Positions 25,501 through 35,378 of a stretch of 38,495 nt of DNA are shown in pieces. The notes under the pieces were generated by a model that saw only the letters and a program-made list of their open reading frames with translations, was not told where the DNA came from and did no database searches. This DNA is from Bacteroidaceae bacterium (GTDB lineage Bacteria > Bacteroidota > Bacteroidia > Bacteroidales > Bacteroidaceae). The stretch lies in the NCBI GenBank assembly GCA_017509605.1, contig JAFWPH010000025.1, positions 1 through 38,495 of the forward strand, read 5' to 3'. Positions within the stretch are counted from its first letter, which is position 1; every line of letters begins with the position of its first letter. Both the position numbers and the translations under genes were made by a program.

Positions 25501-28500
25501 TACCTTTCCTGCCATTTTGACGTACTTATTTGCCTTTTTCGACCATTTCTGTCCATTTTTTAATCCGCCATACCAATCATCCCAAGTCATATATTTTGCA
25601 AATGAATACCAGTGTACTTCTGTACCGTCTTTTCTGATGGTAGGACTGTCAGAAGTTCCCGAAGAGAATCTTTGGTTTGTTTCATATCCATATTGCTCTT
25701 TCGTAAACAAATATGCATCCTCGTCTGCTAATGAGGGAATATAATAGTAGATCAAGTCTCGTTCTACAACTTCACTGTGTCCCTCCTGCATGCTTTCCAT
25801 TGCGTAATTGGTAACAGCTTTTTTTATTTTTTCTGTTTTACTATCATATAAATCGTAAGCATCCCAGATGTCTTCACCCATTCCCCACAAATTCTTAGCC
25901 AAGCCGCACCAGTTTAGGGGGTTAGAAGCGTCGAAATCGCCATTGACTAGTTCTTTTGTTTTTTGGATGATATATTTTGAGTGTTCTGTGAGAGAATCAG
26001 AGATTTTATTGGCTGTTTTAACGGCTTCAATGCCTCCGATAATCCATTTTGTGACCGGAAGATACTTGGCGGCTACGTATGCAAGATTACCCAAAGCCTT
26101 CAGCCATCCATTGATACAAGGAATGAGGCAGTTCTCAAATATTGGCTGGGGAGATTGAATGTTAGGACGGACATAGTCGCCCTCAGTATTTGTAGTGGGG
26201 TCATACCAGTAGATGTCGTTTGGGCCATCAGGACCAATATAATCTCCTCCTCCGCCGCCAGGTCCGGAACCACCTGAACTCTCTTTGTTCACCTCGTCTG
26301 ATTTACACCGTTTCACTTGGATGGTTTGTTGGTATGAGTGCCATTTTTTGTCAAATCCGCAGTCCCACTTATAGACAACTACAGGTTTTACTTCACAGCC
26401 TTCTTCGTCCAGCCAAGCACGAGAGCCGCCTCCACCAGGTGCATCATTCTCTCCATTGTCGGTGGTTCCGCCACCGCCACCAGCGCCTTCGCCGGCAACG
26501 ATATCCTCCATCCGCATTTCTGGTCTGCGTTGGTTGGCACCAGGTTGGTAGGTGTTCTGCACCTTCACAGGTATGACGATGGACTGTTGTGGCGCGAGCT
26601 CGAACAGGCCGTCAACGAGTGCAGTGAAGTTCAGCACCTTCGTGTTCTGCGGCATGATGAGCTGGCATTCTTTGGCGGTGATCAGTCCCTTGTTGGTCAT
26701 GGTGGCGTAGAAGACCATCGACTCGCCTGGTGCGAGACTCTCTCCGTCGATTCGTGATGGCATGTCAAGGACTACCACTGGCACGGGAACACGTGTTTCG
26801 TAGGTCACCTCGGTGACAATCTCATACACGTCCTCCACGTCGTCCTCGACCACTTTCCAGTTCACCGATATGGCCTGGTAGCTGAGATTGACCGTCAGAC
26901 GGTTCTCCTCCTCGGGATTGATGAGGATGGTGTTGGAGTAGGTGTCGTGGTGGTCGCTGCCTACGGTAATGGAGTAGTAGCCCTCGTGGATGGCGTCGAT
27001 ATGATACAGTCCGTCGGCGTCGGTCAGTCCCTCGTAGAGCACTTGGTTGGTGGAGTAGTCGCGGATGGTCACCTTGGCTCCCTGGAGATGCGGATGCTCG
27101 TCGGTATAGTACGTGAACTCGTCGCAGACATCGACCGTCAGCGATCCGTTGGCCGAGCTGACAGGCGTGATGCGGAAAGGTATGGATAGTCCGTCAGCGT
27201 TGCTGCAGTTCACTCCGATATGTCCCGTGACAGGCACATTGAGATCCATGTCGGCTGTGGGTTGCAGACGCAGTACGATGGTTGCTGTTTCTCCTGCTGC
27301 CAGCGATTCCATCTCCATGGGAGTCACGGCCTTCATCCAGCCGCCTCTCGGGAGAGCGAGAGAGATCTTTCCCGTCTCGCCCATGCCGCAGTTTCGGATG
27401 TCCAACATGTAGTCGCGTGTACCGTCCTTGATCATCGTGGTGGTGATGGACGAGGGTGTGGCCTCGAGGCTTGCGGTATGGCTTGTGCAATAGAAGCTGA
27501 TGGTCACCTCGGCTTCCACGCCCTGGTCGGAAGTCACTCTTGCCTTCAGCCTCTCGTACTTGTTGCCTTCAGTCACACGAGTGGACAACAGACTGAATGG
27601 GATGGCGGCAGTAGCGCCACCTGAAACTGTGACGTTCTCACCTCCTGTCACTTCGACGCCTTCTATCGGATTGTCAACTACCAAATGCAAGCCAGTCAGT
27701 TGCAGCGAAGTGGGGTTGTCAATCTGGATGTTGCCTTCAAGCAGCTCATTCACGTATGCTGTCAACTTCAGATAGTTGGGAGAGCAGCGGAAGCCTCTCA
27801 CGTCGAACTCGCATTGTGTTGCTGTCAGTCCTTCATCGGGATAGCAGGCACCTACAGTGAAGTGTCCGGGCGAGTTGAACGCCATTTTATGGCTGAACTG
27901 ACCCGATGAATTGGTGGTCAGTTTGATAGCGTTCCTGACGCCCATGTAGTAGTAATATACCTCCACGTCAACGAAGGCGGGTTTCGCACAGGTCACCTGT
28001 CCTGTCAGTGTGATGGAGTCGCCAATTTCGTAAACGTTCTTGTCGCAGTTGACTGTAGCCGTGTAGGGCGATGTCACCTCCATGACGACTGATTGGCTGG
28101 TGTTGTTGGTGTAGAGTAGTTCTTTGTACTTCTGCTCTTCGTTTACCACAGCTTGGTAGGTGTGTCTGCCTAAGGTCTTCGACGCTTGCAGTTCCTTGGT
28201 CAGTGTGGTCTGTTCCCCTTGTTCGAGAATCTTGTCTGTATAGACCTCCTCATTTTGGTTGCCGTCCAATTTGATGACAACCTTGGTTGCCTGTGGCAGT
28301 GGCGCGTTACCTATGTTCTTCACTGTTACGGTCGCTATGGCGCTTTCACCTGCGATGAGCGAAGTGCTGGTCAGCGAAAGTTCGGTGATGACGGCATCGG
28401 GAAGTGTCTGGTCGGTGATGACCAGCCAGGTTGTACCTTGTGAGAATCCGCTGCTGGTGACGCTGAATACCACTGTTCTGTTGCCTTCGGTCTCCTCGTT

Positions 28501-30522
28501 GAGCGGTGCCTTGACATTAACAGTCACAGATGTTGCGCCGGCAGGAATGGTCGCCGTATGCTCATATTGCAGTTGTTCGTCGAGGTCGCTGCTGAGGTTC
28601 ACGATGAGAGCTTCAGAGGTGTCTGTGTTCCTGCTGATGGTAAGGTTCACACCGTTGTTGTCACCCTCGAGAATGGACGACGATGACGCCGTGAGTGTCA
28701 GCGACGGACCATCGTTGTCGATGATGGTCACGGTCTGCGACACCAGTCCCACACCCTCTTGTGTGGAGGAGCAGTTACACGACTGTACGAGCACTGCGGC
28801 AGTGATAGTCACCTCCTTGTCTCCATCCACCAGTGCGTTGTCGATGACGCCAAGAGTGAATTCAGCCACATCTACGCCCTTGGGCAGTACGATGCTCTGT
28901 CGTGAGTAGTAGATCTTGCCTCCAGAGTTGTCGCTGAGATTGATGGTCACCTCCTTGTCGGTGTTGCTCTTGCGTACGAGTCGGGCGGTGATGGCGTTGA
29001 CGCCCGCGTTCTCGCTCACCGTCTTGGGCTGGATGATGAATTCCAGTTCAGGCATATCGTTATCCACTAACGCTATGAGGAGCTCGGTTGGATCATGACG
29101 CAAAGCTGTGAAAGTTAATGTGCCCACAGCTTCCAATTGTGGTACATCGTCGTCGATTGCCTCCACCTCCATGGTCGCGCTGTTTTGACCTGCGGGTATG
29201 GTGATGGTTGTTGGGAACAGCAGTCTTGTGGACTGGTCGCATGTCACTTTCACCTCCAGCGGTTCGGTAGTGACAGGACGGTTGCTGCTGACAGTGACGG
29301 AGAACTTCCCGCCCTCAGTCACTTCTGATGCCGACGCTTCGGCGGTCAGTTGCGAATTGTCGTCATCATTGATGGTGACGGTTCCTTGCACCGCGCTGTA
29401 GCCATGTGCGGCCGCTATTCTCACTGTTATGTTGTTGCTGATATTGACGATGTTGTCGTCGATTGCGCTGACATAGAAGGTTACTGAGTTGGAACCGGGC
29501 GCAAAAGTAGTGTTGCCCGTGAGTGAGAGTCTTGACGGATCAGAGAAGGACAGGTTGAAGTTTTCCTCCAATGCAGTGAAGCCACTGCGGGTCAGCACAC
29601 ATTTTTTCAGCCCTGTGTCTTGTTCGTCTATGCTTGTGGGAACGGTCAGCGTGAGCTTTTTCTTGACGTTCATCGTCGCGGTCGAGACCACGGTGTTGTT
29701 GGCCACCCGTGACTCATGCTCGCCGCTGTCGGCGTATGGAGTGAGTTTCACCCGCACCGACACATTTCCTTCGATGCCGGGCAGGGCGGGTAGGGTGAAC
29801 GACTCGCTTCTCTCCACACTTGCGCCAGCCGACAAGTCTCCTTGGTGGTGGAAAGAACCGAGAAACAGTTCCTCTCCTGTGGAAGCCACCAGCGAAACAT
29901 CTTCTTTCCATCCGTTAGCCAACACGAGGTTGCCTTGGTTGATGATGTTGTAGTTGACGGAGAACACATCTTCTGGATTGATGTTAGTCACGGAAGTCGT
30001 GATATCAGTCACAGTGATGTCGGGGGTGTCTGGGTCTGTGGCAGTCACCTCGATGACAGTCTCGTCGTTGTCGGCGAGGTTGTTACCGTCCTTATCGGTG
30101 ATGACGATGTCGCTGAGGGTGATGTTCAGTTTCGTGCCGATTTCAATGCCGTCGCGCAATGCCACGGGCATGTAGAGAAACACACCCTTGTTGCCTCGAA
30201 TATTCTTACCTCCGATAGAGTAAACCACCACCTTGTATATCGAACCCATCTTCTTGGTGACCACGGCATGGTCCTGAAGACGCTCGCCTTTCAGCATCCA
30301 TGTGGAGCCATCGAGGACAGGTGACAAGCCGTTGGGCAGTGCAACGTTGAACTCTGCCGCCACTATCTCATCGGTATTGTCCATTTTCAGGGGTATGGCG
30401 ATGCTGCCTCTTACTTGGCACTCTTGGGGGTCGCTATAGACCCTATTGGCCGCTTGGGTCTCCACACCGAACAACAGCATGAAGAGCAGAGTAAAAAGAC
30501 TGATAGAATTGATCTTATTCAT
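22567..30522 (-). CDS. Giant 2651-residue cell-surface protein (CARDB/Calx-beta/Gly-rich)
   Basis: A signal peptide (about 1-24) leads into a cohesin-like segment (about 30-160) that recalls AxFQFxxxLPxG-type modules. A CARDB domain (about 165-283) and a run of Calx-beta-like repeats (about 284-705, with recurrent IDDD and DND ends) follow, then a second CARDB (about 707-815) and more beta-sandwiches. A carboxypeptidase-regulatory-like domain spans about 1127-1210. Two glycine-rich linkers (about 1339-1369 and 1414-1432) flank the start of a helical region (about 1447-1870) rich in Trp, Lys and Glu. Beta domains resume, ending in a Big_5-like domain and a C-terminal tail (GVYTLQG to GVYIVDGRKVFVK). 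It is probably a surface adhesin or scaffold with no visible enzyme active site. The start at 30520-30522 gives a good signal peptide. It sits 19 bases from genes on either side. Confidence 0.8.
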   Translation of the reverse strand: MNKINSISLFTLLFMLLFGVETQAANRVYSDPQECQVRGSIAIPLKMDNTDEIVAAEFNVALPNGLSPVLDGSTWMLKGERLQDHAVVTKKMGSIYKVVVYSIGGKNIRGNKGVFLYMPVALRDGIEIGTKLNITLSDIVITDKDGNNLADNDETVIEVTATDPDTPDITVTDITTSVTNINPEDVFSVNYNIINQGNLVLANGWKEDVSLVASTGEELFLGSFHHQGDLSAGASVERSESFTLPALPGIEGNVSVRVKLTPYADSGEHESRVANNTVVSTATMNVKKKLTLTVPTSIDEQDTGLKKCVLTRSGFTALEENFNLSFSDPSRLSLTGNTTFAPGSNSVTFYVSAIDDNIVNISNNITVRIAAAHGYSAVQGTVTINDDDNSQLTAEASASEVTEGGKFSVTVSSNRPVTTEPLEVKVTCDQSTRLLFPTTITIPAGQNSATMEVEAIDDDVPQLEAVGTLTFTALRHDPTELLIALVDNDMPELEFIIQPKTVSENAGVNAITARLVRKSNTDKEVTINLSDNSGGKIYYSRQSIVLPKGVDVAEFTLGVIDNALVDGDKEVTITAAVLVQSCNCSSTQEGVGLVSQTVTIIDNDGPSLTLTASSSSILEGDNNGVNLTISRNTDTSEALIVNLSSDLDEQLQYEHTATIPAGATSVTVNVKAPLNEETEGNRTVVFSVTSSGFSQGTTWLVITDQTLPDAVITELSLTSTSLIAGESAIATVTVKNIGNAPLPQATKVVIKLDGNQNEEVYTDKILEQGEQTTLTKELQASKTLGRHTYQAVVNEEQKYKELLYTNNTSQSVVMEVTSPYTATVNCDKNVYEIGDSITLTGQVTCAKPAFVDVEVYYYYMGVRNAIKLTTNSSGQFSHKMAFNSPGHFTVGACYPDEGLTATQCEFDVRGFRCSPNYLKLTAYVNELLEGNIQIDNPTSLQLTGLHLVVDNPIEGVEVTGGENVTVSGGATAAIPFSLLSTRVTEGNKYERLKARVTSDQGVEAEVTISFYCTSHTASLEATPSSITTTMIKDGTRDYMLDIRNCGMGETGKISLALPRGGWMKAVTPMEMESLAAGETATIVLRLQPTADMDLNVPVTGHIGVNCSNADGLSIPFRITPVSSANGSLTVDVCDEFTYYTDEHPHLQGAKVTIRDYSTNQVLYEGLTDADGLYHIDAIHEGYYSITVGSDHHDTYSNTILINPEEENRLTVNLSYQAISVNWKVVEDDVEDVYEIVTEVTYETRVPVPVVVLDMPSRIDGESLAPGESMVFYATMTNKGLITAKECQLIMPQNTKVLNFTALVDGLFELAPQQSIVIPVKVQNTYQPGANQRRPEMRMEDIVAGEGAGGGGGTTDNGENDAPGGGGSRAWLDEEGCEVKPVVVYKWDCGFDKKWHSYQQTIQVKRCKSDEVNKESSGGSGPGGGGGDYIGPDGPNDIYWYDPTTNTEGDYVRPNIQSPQPIFENCLIPCINGWLKALGNLAYVAAKYLPVTKWIIGGIEAVKTANKISDSLTEHSKYIIQKTKELVNGDFDASNPLNWCGLAKNLWGMGEDIWDAYDLYDSKTEKIKKAVTNYAMESMQEGHSEVVERDLIYYYIPSLADEDAYLFTKEQYGYETNQRFSSGTSDSPTIRKDGTEVHWYSFAKYMTWDDWYGGLKNGQKWSKKANKYVKMAGKVFDSEWISGLATTASKEIKYLGYAMDGLNVINGFLHVCDRVKGVEGNEKEVAERHSLGDVRKPSLRKADIPLPSYMTDMLEKVEFVKQYYQYKIEFIQLAFGSEPDWTDVSFFDLMQLIDTLESRTYTREELEWWRPECMSETTLRAFVDRYNNRMAGNDMESLEKINDDLKAMVDIQNYFIDLGAEDLNDWLSEAIIDNMVQVINSAAQTVCATISLRFEQQMVLTRQAFLGTLEVYNGNDTDTMTDMKLDIVVTDPDGNVATSHEFQINNESLNNFGVQSDGTWTLGPKQTGTATIRFIPTKYAAPEDTVYYSFGGTLTYVDPYNGQTVKRTLNPVTLAVCPSPDLELTYFMQRDVLGDNTLTPDVVEPSEEAEFSLLLRNIGKGMAKNVRFSTKQPEIIDNEKGLLIDFEIESSQINGEDKTLALGETIVNYLGNIIAGGHSVVQWWLKSSQLGHFTKYDVNYTHLTSYDNPNLSLISSVSIKELIRSVRDDKGDFAFLTNDTPDGDDMADHIYKTDGRDYDVLAAVANEMVDNGDDTYTLTIHPQIAGNWIYGNLTDPTQGQQAIKSVTRISDGKEVEPRNFWQTYVTLRDGKDPLEENLIHFVDSVNSVSESYLITFEDKAETTLDVESIVADQNTEEVLKTPVNTVTVTFNKPVVQEDVNASCITLQCQGKKVDIEDINITIVNETTFAFDVTPYTFKNGYYVFTIQTADIHDTEGFPGKNGRQLTWTQQKDLKKVVLDELSTVPPTAEEEVEVTVKRKLKTGEWNTLCLPFTMNSVQVKSEFGDDVQILDFTGYNVTKDDKNHIVGIDVNFTSVEAIEANHPYLIAVTKPFTSFNAYAVDIEPVEVPKVATITRTNNLWSEFIGTYVAETVVPNNMLFLNANKFYYSTGQTKMKAFRAYFDFSDVLDDLSDADARIRINIDDDITAIKAIDAGKMAEGVYTLQGVFIGKNPDISKLPKGVYIVDGRKVFVK

Positions 30523-30541
30523 GACTTTACTGTTTTTTCGT

Positions 30542-33500
30542 TCAACGTTGTATCAGGACCTTGGACGTGCTCTTACGCACGTTGCCAGTTTCATCAGTTA
30601 CCGTGACATTCACGATGTAGGTGCCAGGCTGAATGTTGTCACCCATGTGGTGAACGCCAGCTGGTGCGTTTTGCAAGGAGAAGGAGTCAATCAGACGTCC
30701 ATCGGGAGCATATACTTTCATCTGTACAGACTTCGCATCATTCTTCAGCATCAGATCGAGGTTCTGTCCGCTGACCTTGCAAAGGGCATCGTCAGCAGTT
30801 ATCGAGGCGATGACAGTCGGCTCCGATTCCAAATAATCCACATCCACGAAGTTGACGTCCTTGTTTGCCAGTTGGATGTTGGTAACTACCACCTCGTCGG
30901 CAGAAGTCTGGATCAGCTGATGTGTGCCTTCGGGTAGTTCCGATCCCATAGGCGAGAAGATGACCAGTCGTGTCTGGTTGCCTTTTGTCTTCATCAGGCA
31001 CTGCCATTCACCTACAGGCAGCAGTGAGCGGATTTGCGAAGTGCTGGCTCCTTGGATGGTCAGGTCGATGACCGTGACTGGTTCAATCAGTTGGAGGCAA
31101 AGTGCACCGTCGGAGATATAGGCGTTGTTGAGGGCAACCTCCTGTCCGTTTGCCCGTCTTCTGTTGGCTGGTGCACTGTCATCCACTGGTGTGTCGATGA
31201 TGATGTTGACCGTCTTGACGATGTCCTGCACGTTGATTCGGCTGTCGGCAAAGAGATTGGCTGCCGTGTAGTTGAAAAGTTGAGTGTTCGGCCATTCGTT
31301 AAACATATAACTGAGGATGGTCTGCACGTCGAGGATGTCCACATCTCCATCGTAATTGGCGTCGCCGTCGTCAAAGACCAAGAACGCTTTGAAGGTGGAG
31401 CCGGATGCCAGTCCGTTGCTAACCACGCAGTAGTTCTCGAAGTCACGGGTTTCCCTATAGATGTGCTTGCCGTTGACGGGGCTGACTTGTAGTTGGTCGC
31501 CTGAATTGATGTTGAGTTTCCATGCAGGGCTGGAGTTCTTGTCGGCGAGTGTGAAGCTGACAGCATTGTCGTGTCCATTTCGCAAGATGGAAGGCAGGGC
31601 GTTGAAGAACGCTTCTGGCTCGTCGTTGATGTCGAGGCTTACCGTGCCGCTGATGGTCTGGTAGGTGAGATCGATAGATTTCTCGGTATCAGCTTCCAGT
31701 GCGGGTGTGAGTTCGCTGAAGTTGTTGTGGTTGGCAATCAGCATGTCAGTCTCGTCCATCTGTGCAATAAGCGCGCCTATATTCCCTTCAAGCTGGTTGT
31801 AGGATATGTTGATCTTGTTGATGCTTTCCGACATCTCGCCGAGCAGTGAGTTGTCGTCGGTCTGTCCACTGAGAAGGTTGTGACTGAGATCGAGTGTGGT
31901 GAGTGCCGGTAACTGGAGCAGTATGTAGGGGAAGGAACCCGTAGCGTTGTTGTTGGGAATTACCACTGATGAGACATGCCCGTCGGCTGTGAGCACGCCT
32001 GGGAGTCTCTTTTCTGTCAACATGCCAGAGAGGTCCCACTTATTTGTCCATCTAGAGCCGTTGAGGTCGTTGTATGCCTGGGTAAGTATGGCCTTCTCGT
32101 CTTGCGTCATCTTCAGCAGGCAGTCGTCGAGTTCAATGATGTTCTGGAACTTGTTCCATGCACTTATGCCTTCGTAATGGCTCTTCTCGCCACGGAATAC
32201 ATAGAGTGTGGCGTTGTTGTAGGCATCTTCGGTGAAGATGTTCTCTGCTATGGTGAACAGTTCTGTGATGTAGCAGGTGATTTCAGACAGGTTTGTGCCT
32301 TCGAAGGCCTTCTCGCCGATGGTGGTAATGGTGTTGGCGATGATGGCTTTTGTGAGATTGGAACAATTCATGAAAGCCTCGGTTTCTATGCCCTCGACGA
32401 GATAAGGTATCTCGATGCGACTCATGCTTGTCTGTCCAGCGAAAGCCGCCCTGCCTATCGTAGCGACGGTCGTCGGTATCGTAGTGCTCTTGCATCCGGC
32501 CACCAAGGTGTTAGTGGAGGTCTCGATGATGGCTTTGCAGTTGTCGCGAGAATCGTATTTGGAGTTGCCTTCAGCTACCGACATGCTCGTCATGGAGGAG
32601 CATCCATAGAAGGGAGTGTAGCCGATGCTATTGACAGAGGCAGGGAGTGCGATGCTTCTCAGCCCTGTGCAGCCTATGAAGGCTTGGTCACCAATACTGG
32701 TGACGGAGGCGGGGATGGTGATACCCGTCAGGGTGGTCAGTCCGCCGAAAGCCTTTGCTCCTATCGCGGTGACGGTTTCAGGAATCATGGTATAGCGGCA
32801 TCCAAAAACCAACGTGTTGGTTGAGGTCTTGATGATGGCGTCGCAGTAGTCGCGCGAGTCATATATGGTATTGCCTTCAGCCACCGACATTCCTGTCAGT
32901 GAGGAACAGCCATAGAAAGCCTCAGTGCCGATAGCGGTGACAGAGGCAGGGATAACGATGTTCCTCAGGGCTGATGACCTGAAGGCGTAATTGCCGATAG
33001 AGGTGAGAGAACCTGACATGGTGATGTTTCTCAAAGCCGAACACCCATCGAAAGCGGAGGTGCCTATCGAAATGACAGATTGGGGAAGTTTGATGCTCTC
33101 GAGATTTGTACAGTTCAGGAAGGCGTTGTTTGGAATTGTGTTGATGGCGGTGAAGAACCTCAGCTCATTGAACTGTCGGATGTCGGTCTTACCCTTGAAA
33201 ACTGTACCGATAGAGGTCACGGCCGCAGCTTCCTTCTCACTCAGTTCCCCGTCGCCACTGGTGTCCCATCTCTGCACGCAGATGGCCTTGACATTGTCAT
33301 CGGCGAATTCGATGATCTTCTCTGTGAATACGACCTTGAAATGCCTGTTTTTGTCTGGTTGGTAGAATCTGTAATAGTAGTTATTGCCATCGAAACTGGA
33401 GAGTACAGTCTCGGTGATGTCTGTGACACCGGGATGGACTTGCGGCCCGCGTGGCGCGGCTTGTGCGTATTTGCCAAGCACATATTCCTGTAATGTCACA

Positions 33501-35341
33501 GACTGAAGTGTATCGTAAGGTTCAGGTGTGAACGTGAGGGTCACGTATGCATTCTTAGGTACCATATCGCCCGACTTCAAAGTGGTGGCAGAAGTTGCAG
33601 CGGTGATGGTTCCGTCAGAAACTGAATAAGTCAGCATGTAGCCATCGGTATTGTCAACACCGTCTTCTATAAATGACAGACGTTCGGGTGTTGTCAACAC
33701 AGACGACAGGTCAAGGTAAGTCTTATGGGCGGGGATTGTTCCTTCAGTCAAATAGAAGTTGCCGTTATAGAGCACGTAAATATTGTCACTTTGCTCCACC
33801 GTCATCTCTTCGGTTGTGCCTTGAAGGTCGTTGTCGGCTGTGTTGGTGCCAGAGTGATTCGACACCAAGTACAACGTGACCTTAGACTGGGTGGAACGGA
33901 AGATGACAGGATTACCTGGATAGACAACATCCTCTTCCACGGCATGGAGAGTGGTGGATGGAGCGTCGTAGGTGACGGTGAACGCCTGAGCTTGTCCGTC
34001 TGTGATCAACAGACCCAAATCGGGTTCGTAGTAGGTGCAGTAGTAGTAATAACGATAATCATTGTCTCGTTCCTCTGAACGACTGGCAGTCAGTTCGAGA
34101 GTGCCTTCAACGACATAAATAGCTTTGAATTGACCATTGAACAATGAAGCCAACTGTTCAACTTTCTCGCTGTTCCCGCTCTCCTTGAAAAGATAGAGGA
34201 TGCAGTTGGATGAGGAGACGATGGGAGACGTAGCTTCTGTAGCTGCATTGGGGGTCCAACGGATATCTGTCAGTTCGTCACAGCCAACAAACTGGTATGA
34301 TCCGATGTAATTGACAGAATTGGGAATCTCGACACTCTCCAAACTCGAGCACCCATTGAATGTATAATCTCCAATGGTGGTGACGGAGTTGGGAATCACG
34401 ATATTTGTAAGACCTGTGCAACTTAGGAAAGCATAACCTCCTATAGTGGTGACGGAGTTGGGAATCCTGATGCTTGTCAGGCTTGAGCAATTTGCGAAGG
34501 CACTGTTTCCGATACTGGTGACAGAGTTAGGAATCGATGTGTTTTGGCATCCTATGATGAGGGTGTTGGTGGTTTTCTCAATGATGGCGTTGCAGTTGTT
34601 TCGTGAATCGAATGTCGGATTGCCTTCACTGACCCTGAGGCACGTCAGACTTGTACAGCCGTAGAACAAACCCGTTCCGACGCTGCGGACAGAACTGGGA
34701 ATCTCAATGCTTTCCAAGCTTGAGCAGTTCTGGAATGTACCATCGGGAAGCGTGCTGATGCCCTTGAAGAACCTCAGTTCGTTGAACCTACGGATGGATG
34801 TGTTGTCCTTGAAGGCGTTGCCCAGACTTGTCACAGTTGCGGCTTCTTTCTCGCTCAGTTCTCCGTCGTCATTGCTGTCCCAAAGCTGTACGCAGATGGC
34901 CTTGACATTGTCGTCCTCGAATTCAATGATTTTCTCCACGAATACGGCCTTGAAAAACTTGCTTTTGTTTGTCATGTAGAATTCGTAGTAATACTGCTCG
35001 TCGTAGGAATAGTTGAGCACTTCCTCAGTGATGTCGATGACATTGCCTGGATGGACAGGGATACCTCTTGGTGCGACCTGTGCGTCTTCACCAGCCACGT
35101 ATTCCTCTACGGTCACTGATTGGAGTGTATAGTATTGGTCAGGTGTGAAGGTAAGGAAAACGTATGCACCTTCATTTACCTCATCGCCCGAGTTTACATT
35201 ATAATACCAATCCGCTTCAGCCGTGATGGATCCATTCAGAGCCGAGTAAGTCAGCTTGGGTTGCCCAGCTGCTGAAGCAACTGACAACGGCAAAAACATC
35301 ATCAGTGCCGAGACTATAGTGGAAATCATTATCTTTCTCAT
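30542..35341 (-). CDS. BspA-type leucine-rich repeat surface protein with internal duplication
   Basis: The chain has 1599 residues. After a signal peptide (about 1-25) come two homologous modules at about 29-565 and 568-1090. Each has a beta domain starting LTYS, an EF-hand-like loop (DSNDDGELSEKE at about 152-163; DTSGDGELSEKE at about 690) and many BspA-type repeats of the kind SVTSIGxxAFxxCxxL. A plant-type leucine-rich repeat stretch (LTTLDLSHNLLSG) follows, then a beta domain, a dockerin-like pair (DANYDGDVDILDV near 1324; RINVQDI near 1358), and a C-terminal domain (KVYAPDGRLID to KVLIQR) that resembles type IX secretion signals. BspA-like proteins bind host or matrix proteins, or other bacteria, at the cell surface. 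The first module strongly resembles the truncated gene upstream. Confidence 0.88.
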   Translation of the reverse strand: MRKIMISTIVSALMMFLPLSVASAAGQPKLTYSALNGSITAEADWYYNVNSGDEVNEGAYVFLTFTPDQYYTLQSVTVEEYVAGEDAQVAPRGIPVHPGNVIDITEEVLNYSYDEQYYYEFYMTNKSKFFKAVFVEKIIEFEDDNVKAICVQLWDSNDDGELSEKEAATVTSLGNAFKDNTSIRRFNELRFFKGISTLPDGTFQNCSSLESIEIPSSVRSVGTGLFYGCTSLTCLRVSEGNPTFDSRNNCNAIIEKTTNTLIIGCQNTSIPNSVTSIGNSAFANCSSLTSIRIPNSVTTIGGYAFLSCTGLTNIVIPNSVTTIGDYTFNGCSSLESVEIPNSVNYIGSYQFVGCDELTDIRWTPNAATEATSPIVSSSNCILYLFKESGNSEKVEQLASLFNGQFKAIYVVEGTLELTASRSEERDNDYRYYYYCTYYEPDLGLLITDGQAQAFTVTYDAPSTTLHAVEEDVVYPGNPVIFRSTQSKVTLYLVSNHSGTNTADNDLQGTTEEMTVEQSDNIYVLYNGNFYLTEGTIPAHKTYLDLSSVLTTPERLSFIEDGVDNTDGYMLTYSVSDGTITAATSATTLKSGDMVPKNAYVTLTFTPEPYDTLQSVTLQEYVLGKYAQAAPRGPQVHPGVTDITETVLSSFDGNNYYYRFYQPDKNRHFKVVFTEKIIEFADDNVKAICVQRWDTSGDGELSEKEAAAVTSIGTVFKGKTDIRQFNELRFFTAINTIPNNAFLNCTNLESIKLPQSVISIGTSAFDGCSALRNITMSGSLTSIGNYAFRSSALRNIVIPASVTAIGTEAFYGCSSLTGMSVAEGNTIYDSRDYCDAIIKTSTNTLVFGCRYTMIPETVTAIGAKAFGGLTTLTGITIPASVTSIGDQAFIGCTGLRSIALPASVNSIGYTPFYGCSSMTSMSVAEGNSKYDSRDNCKAIIETSTNTLVAGCKSTTIPTTVATIGRAAFAGQTSMSRIEIPYLVEGIETEAFMNCSNLTKAIIANTITTIGEKAFEGTNLSEITCYITELFTIAENIFTEDAYNNATLYVFRGEKSHYEGISAWNKFQNIIELDDCLLKMTQDEKAILTQAYNDLNGSRWTNKWDLSGMLTEKRLPGVLTADGHVSSVVIPNNNATGSFPYILLQLPALTTLDLSHNLLSGQTDDNSLLGEMSESINKINISYNQLEGNIGALIAQMDETDMLIANHNNFSELTPALEADTEKSIDLTYQTISGTVSLDINDEPEAFFNALPSILRNGHDNAVSFTLADKNSSPAWKLNINSGDQLQVSPVNGKHIYRETRDFENYCVVSNGLASGSTFKAFLVFDDGDANYDGDVDILDVQTILSYMFNEWPNTQLFNYTAANLFADSRINVQDIVKTVNIIIDTPVDDSAPANRRRANGQEVALNNAYISDGALCLQLIEPVTVIDLTIQGASTSQIRSLLPVGEWQCLMKTKGNQTRLVIFSPMGSELPEGTHQLIQTSADEVVVTNIQLANKDVNFVDVDYLESEPTVIASITADDALCKVSGQNLDLMLKNDAKSVQMKVYAPDGRLIDSFSLQNAPAGVHHMGDNIQPGTYIVNVTVTDETGNVRKSTSKVLIQR

Positions 35342-35378
35342 ATCTATTGTCGTTTTTTCAGTTTATCTTCAATGACCG

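Noticed and set aside
31320..31375. Cellulosome dockerin
   Set aside because: The calcium-loop pattern resembles dockerin, but the protein has no catalytic module and no true cohesin scaffold is evident; treated as a dockerin-like calcium-binding module only.
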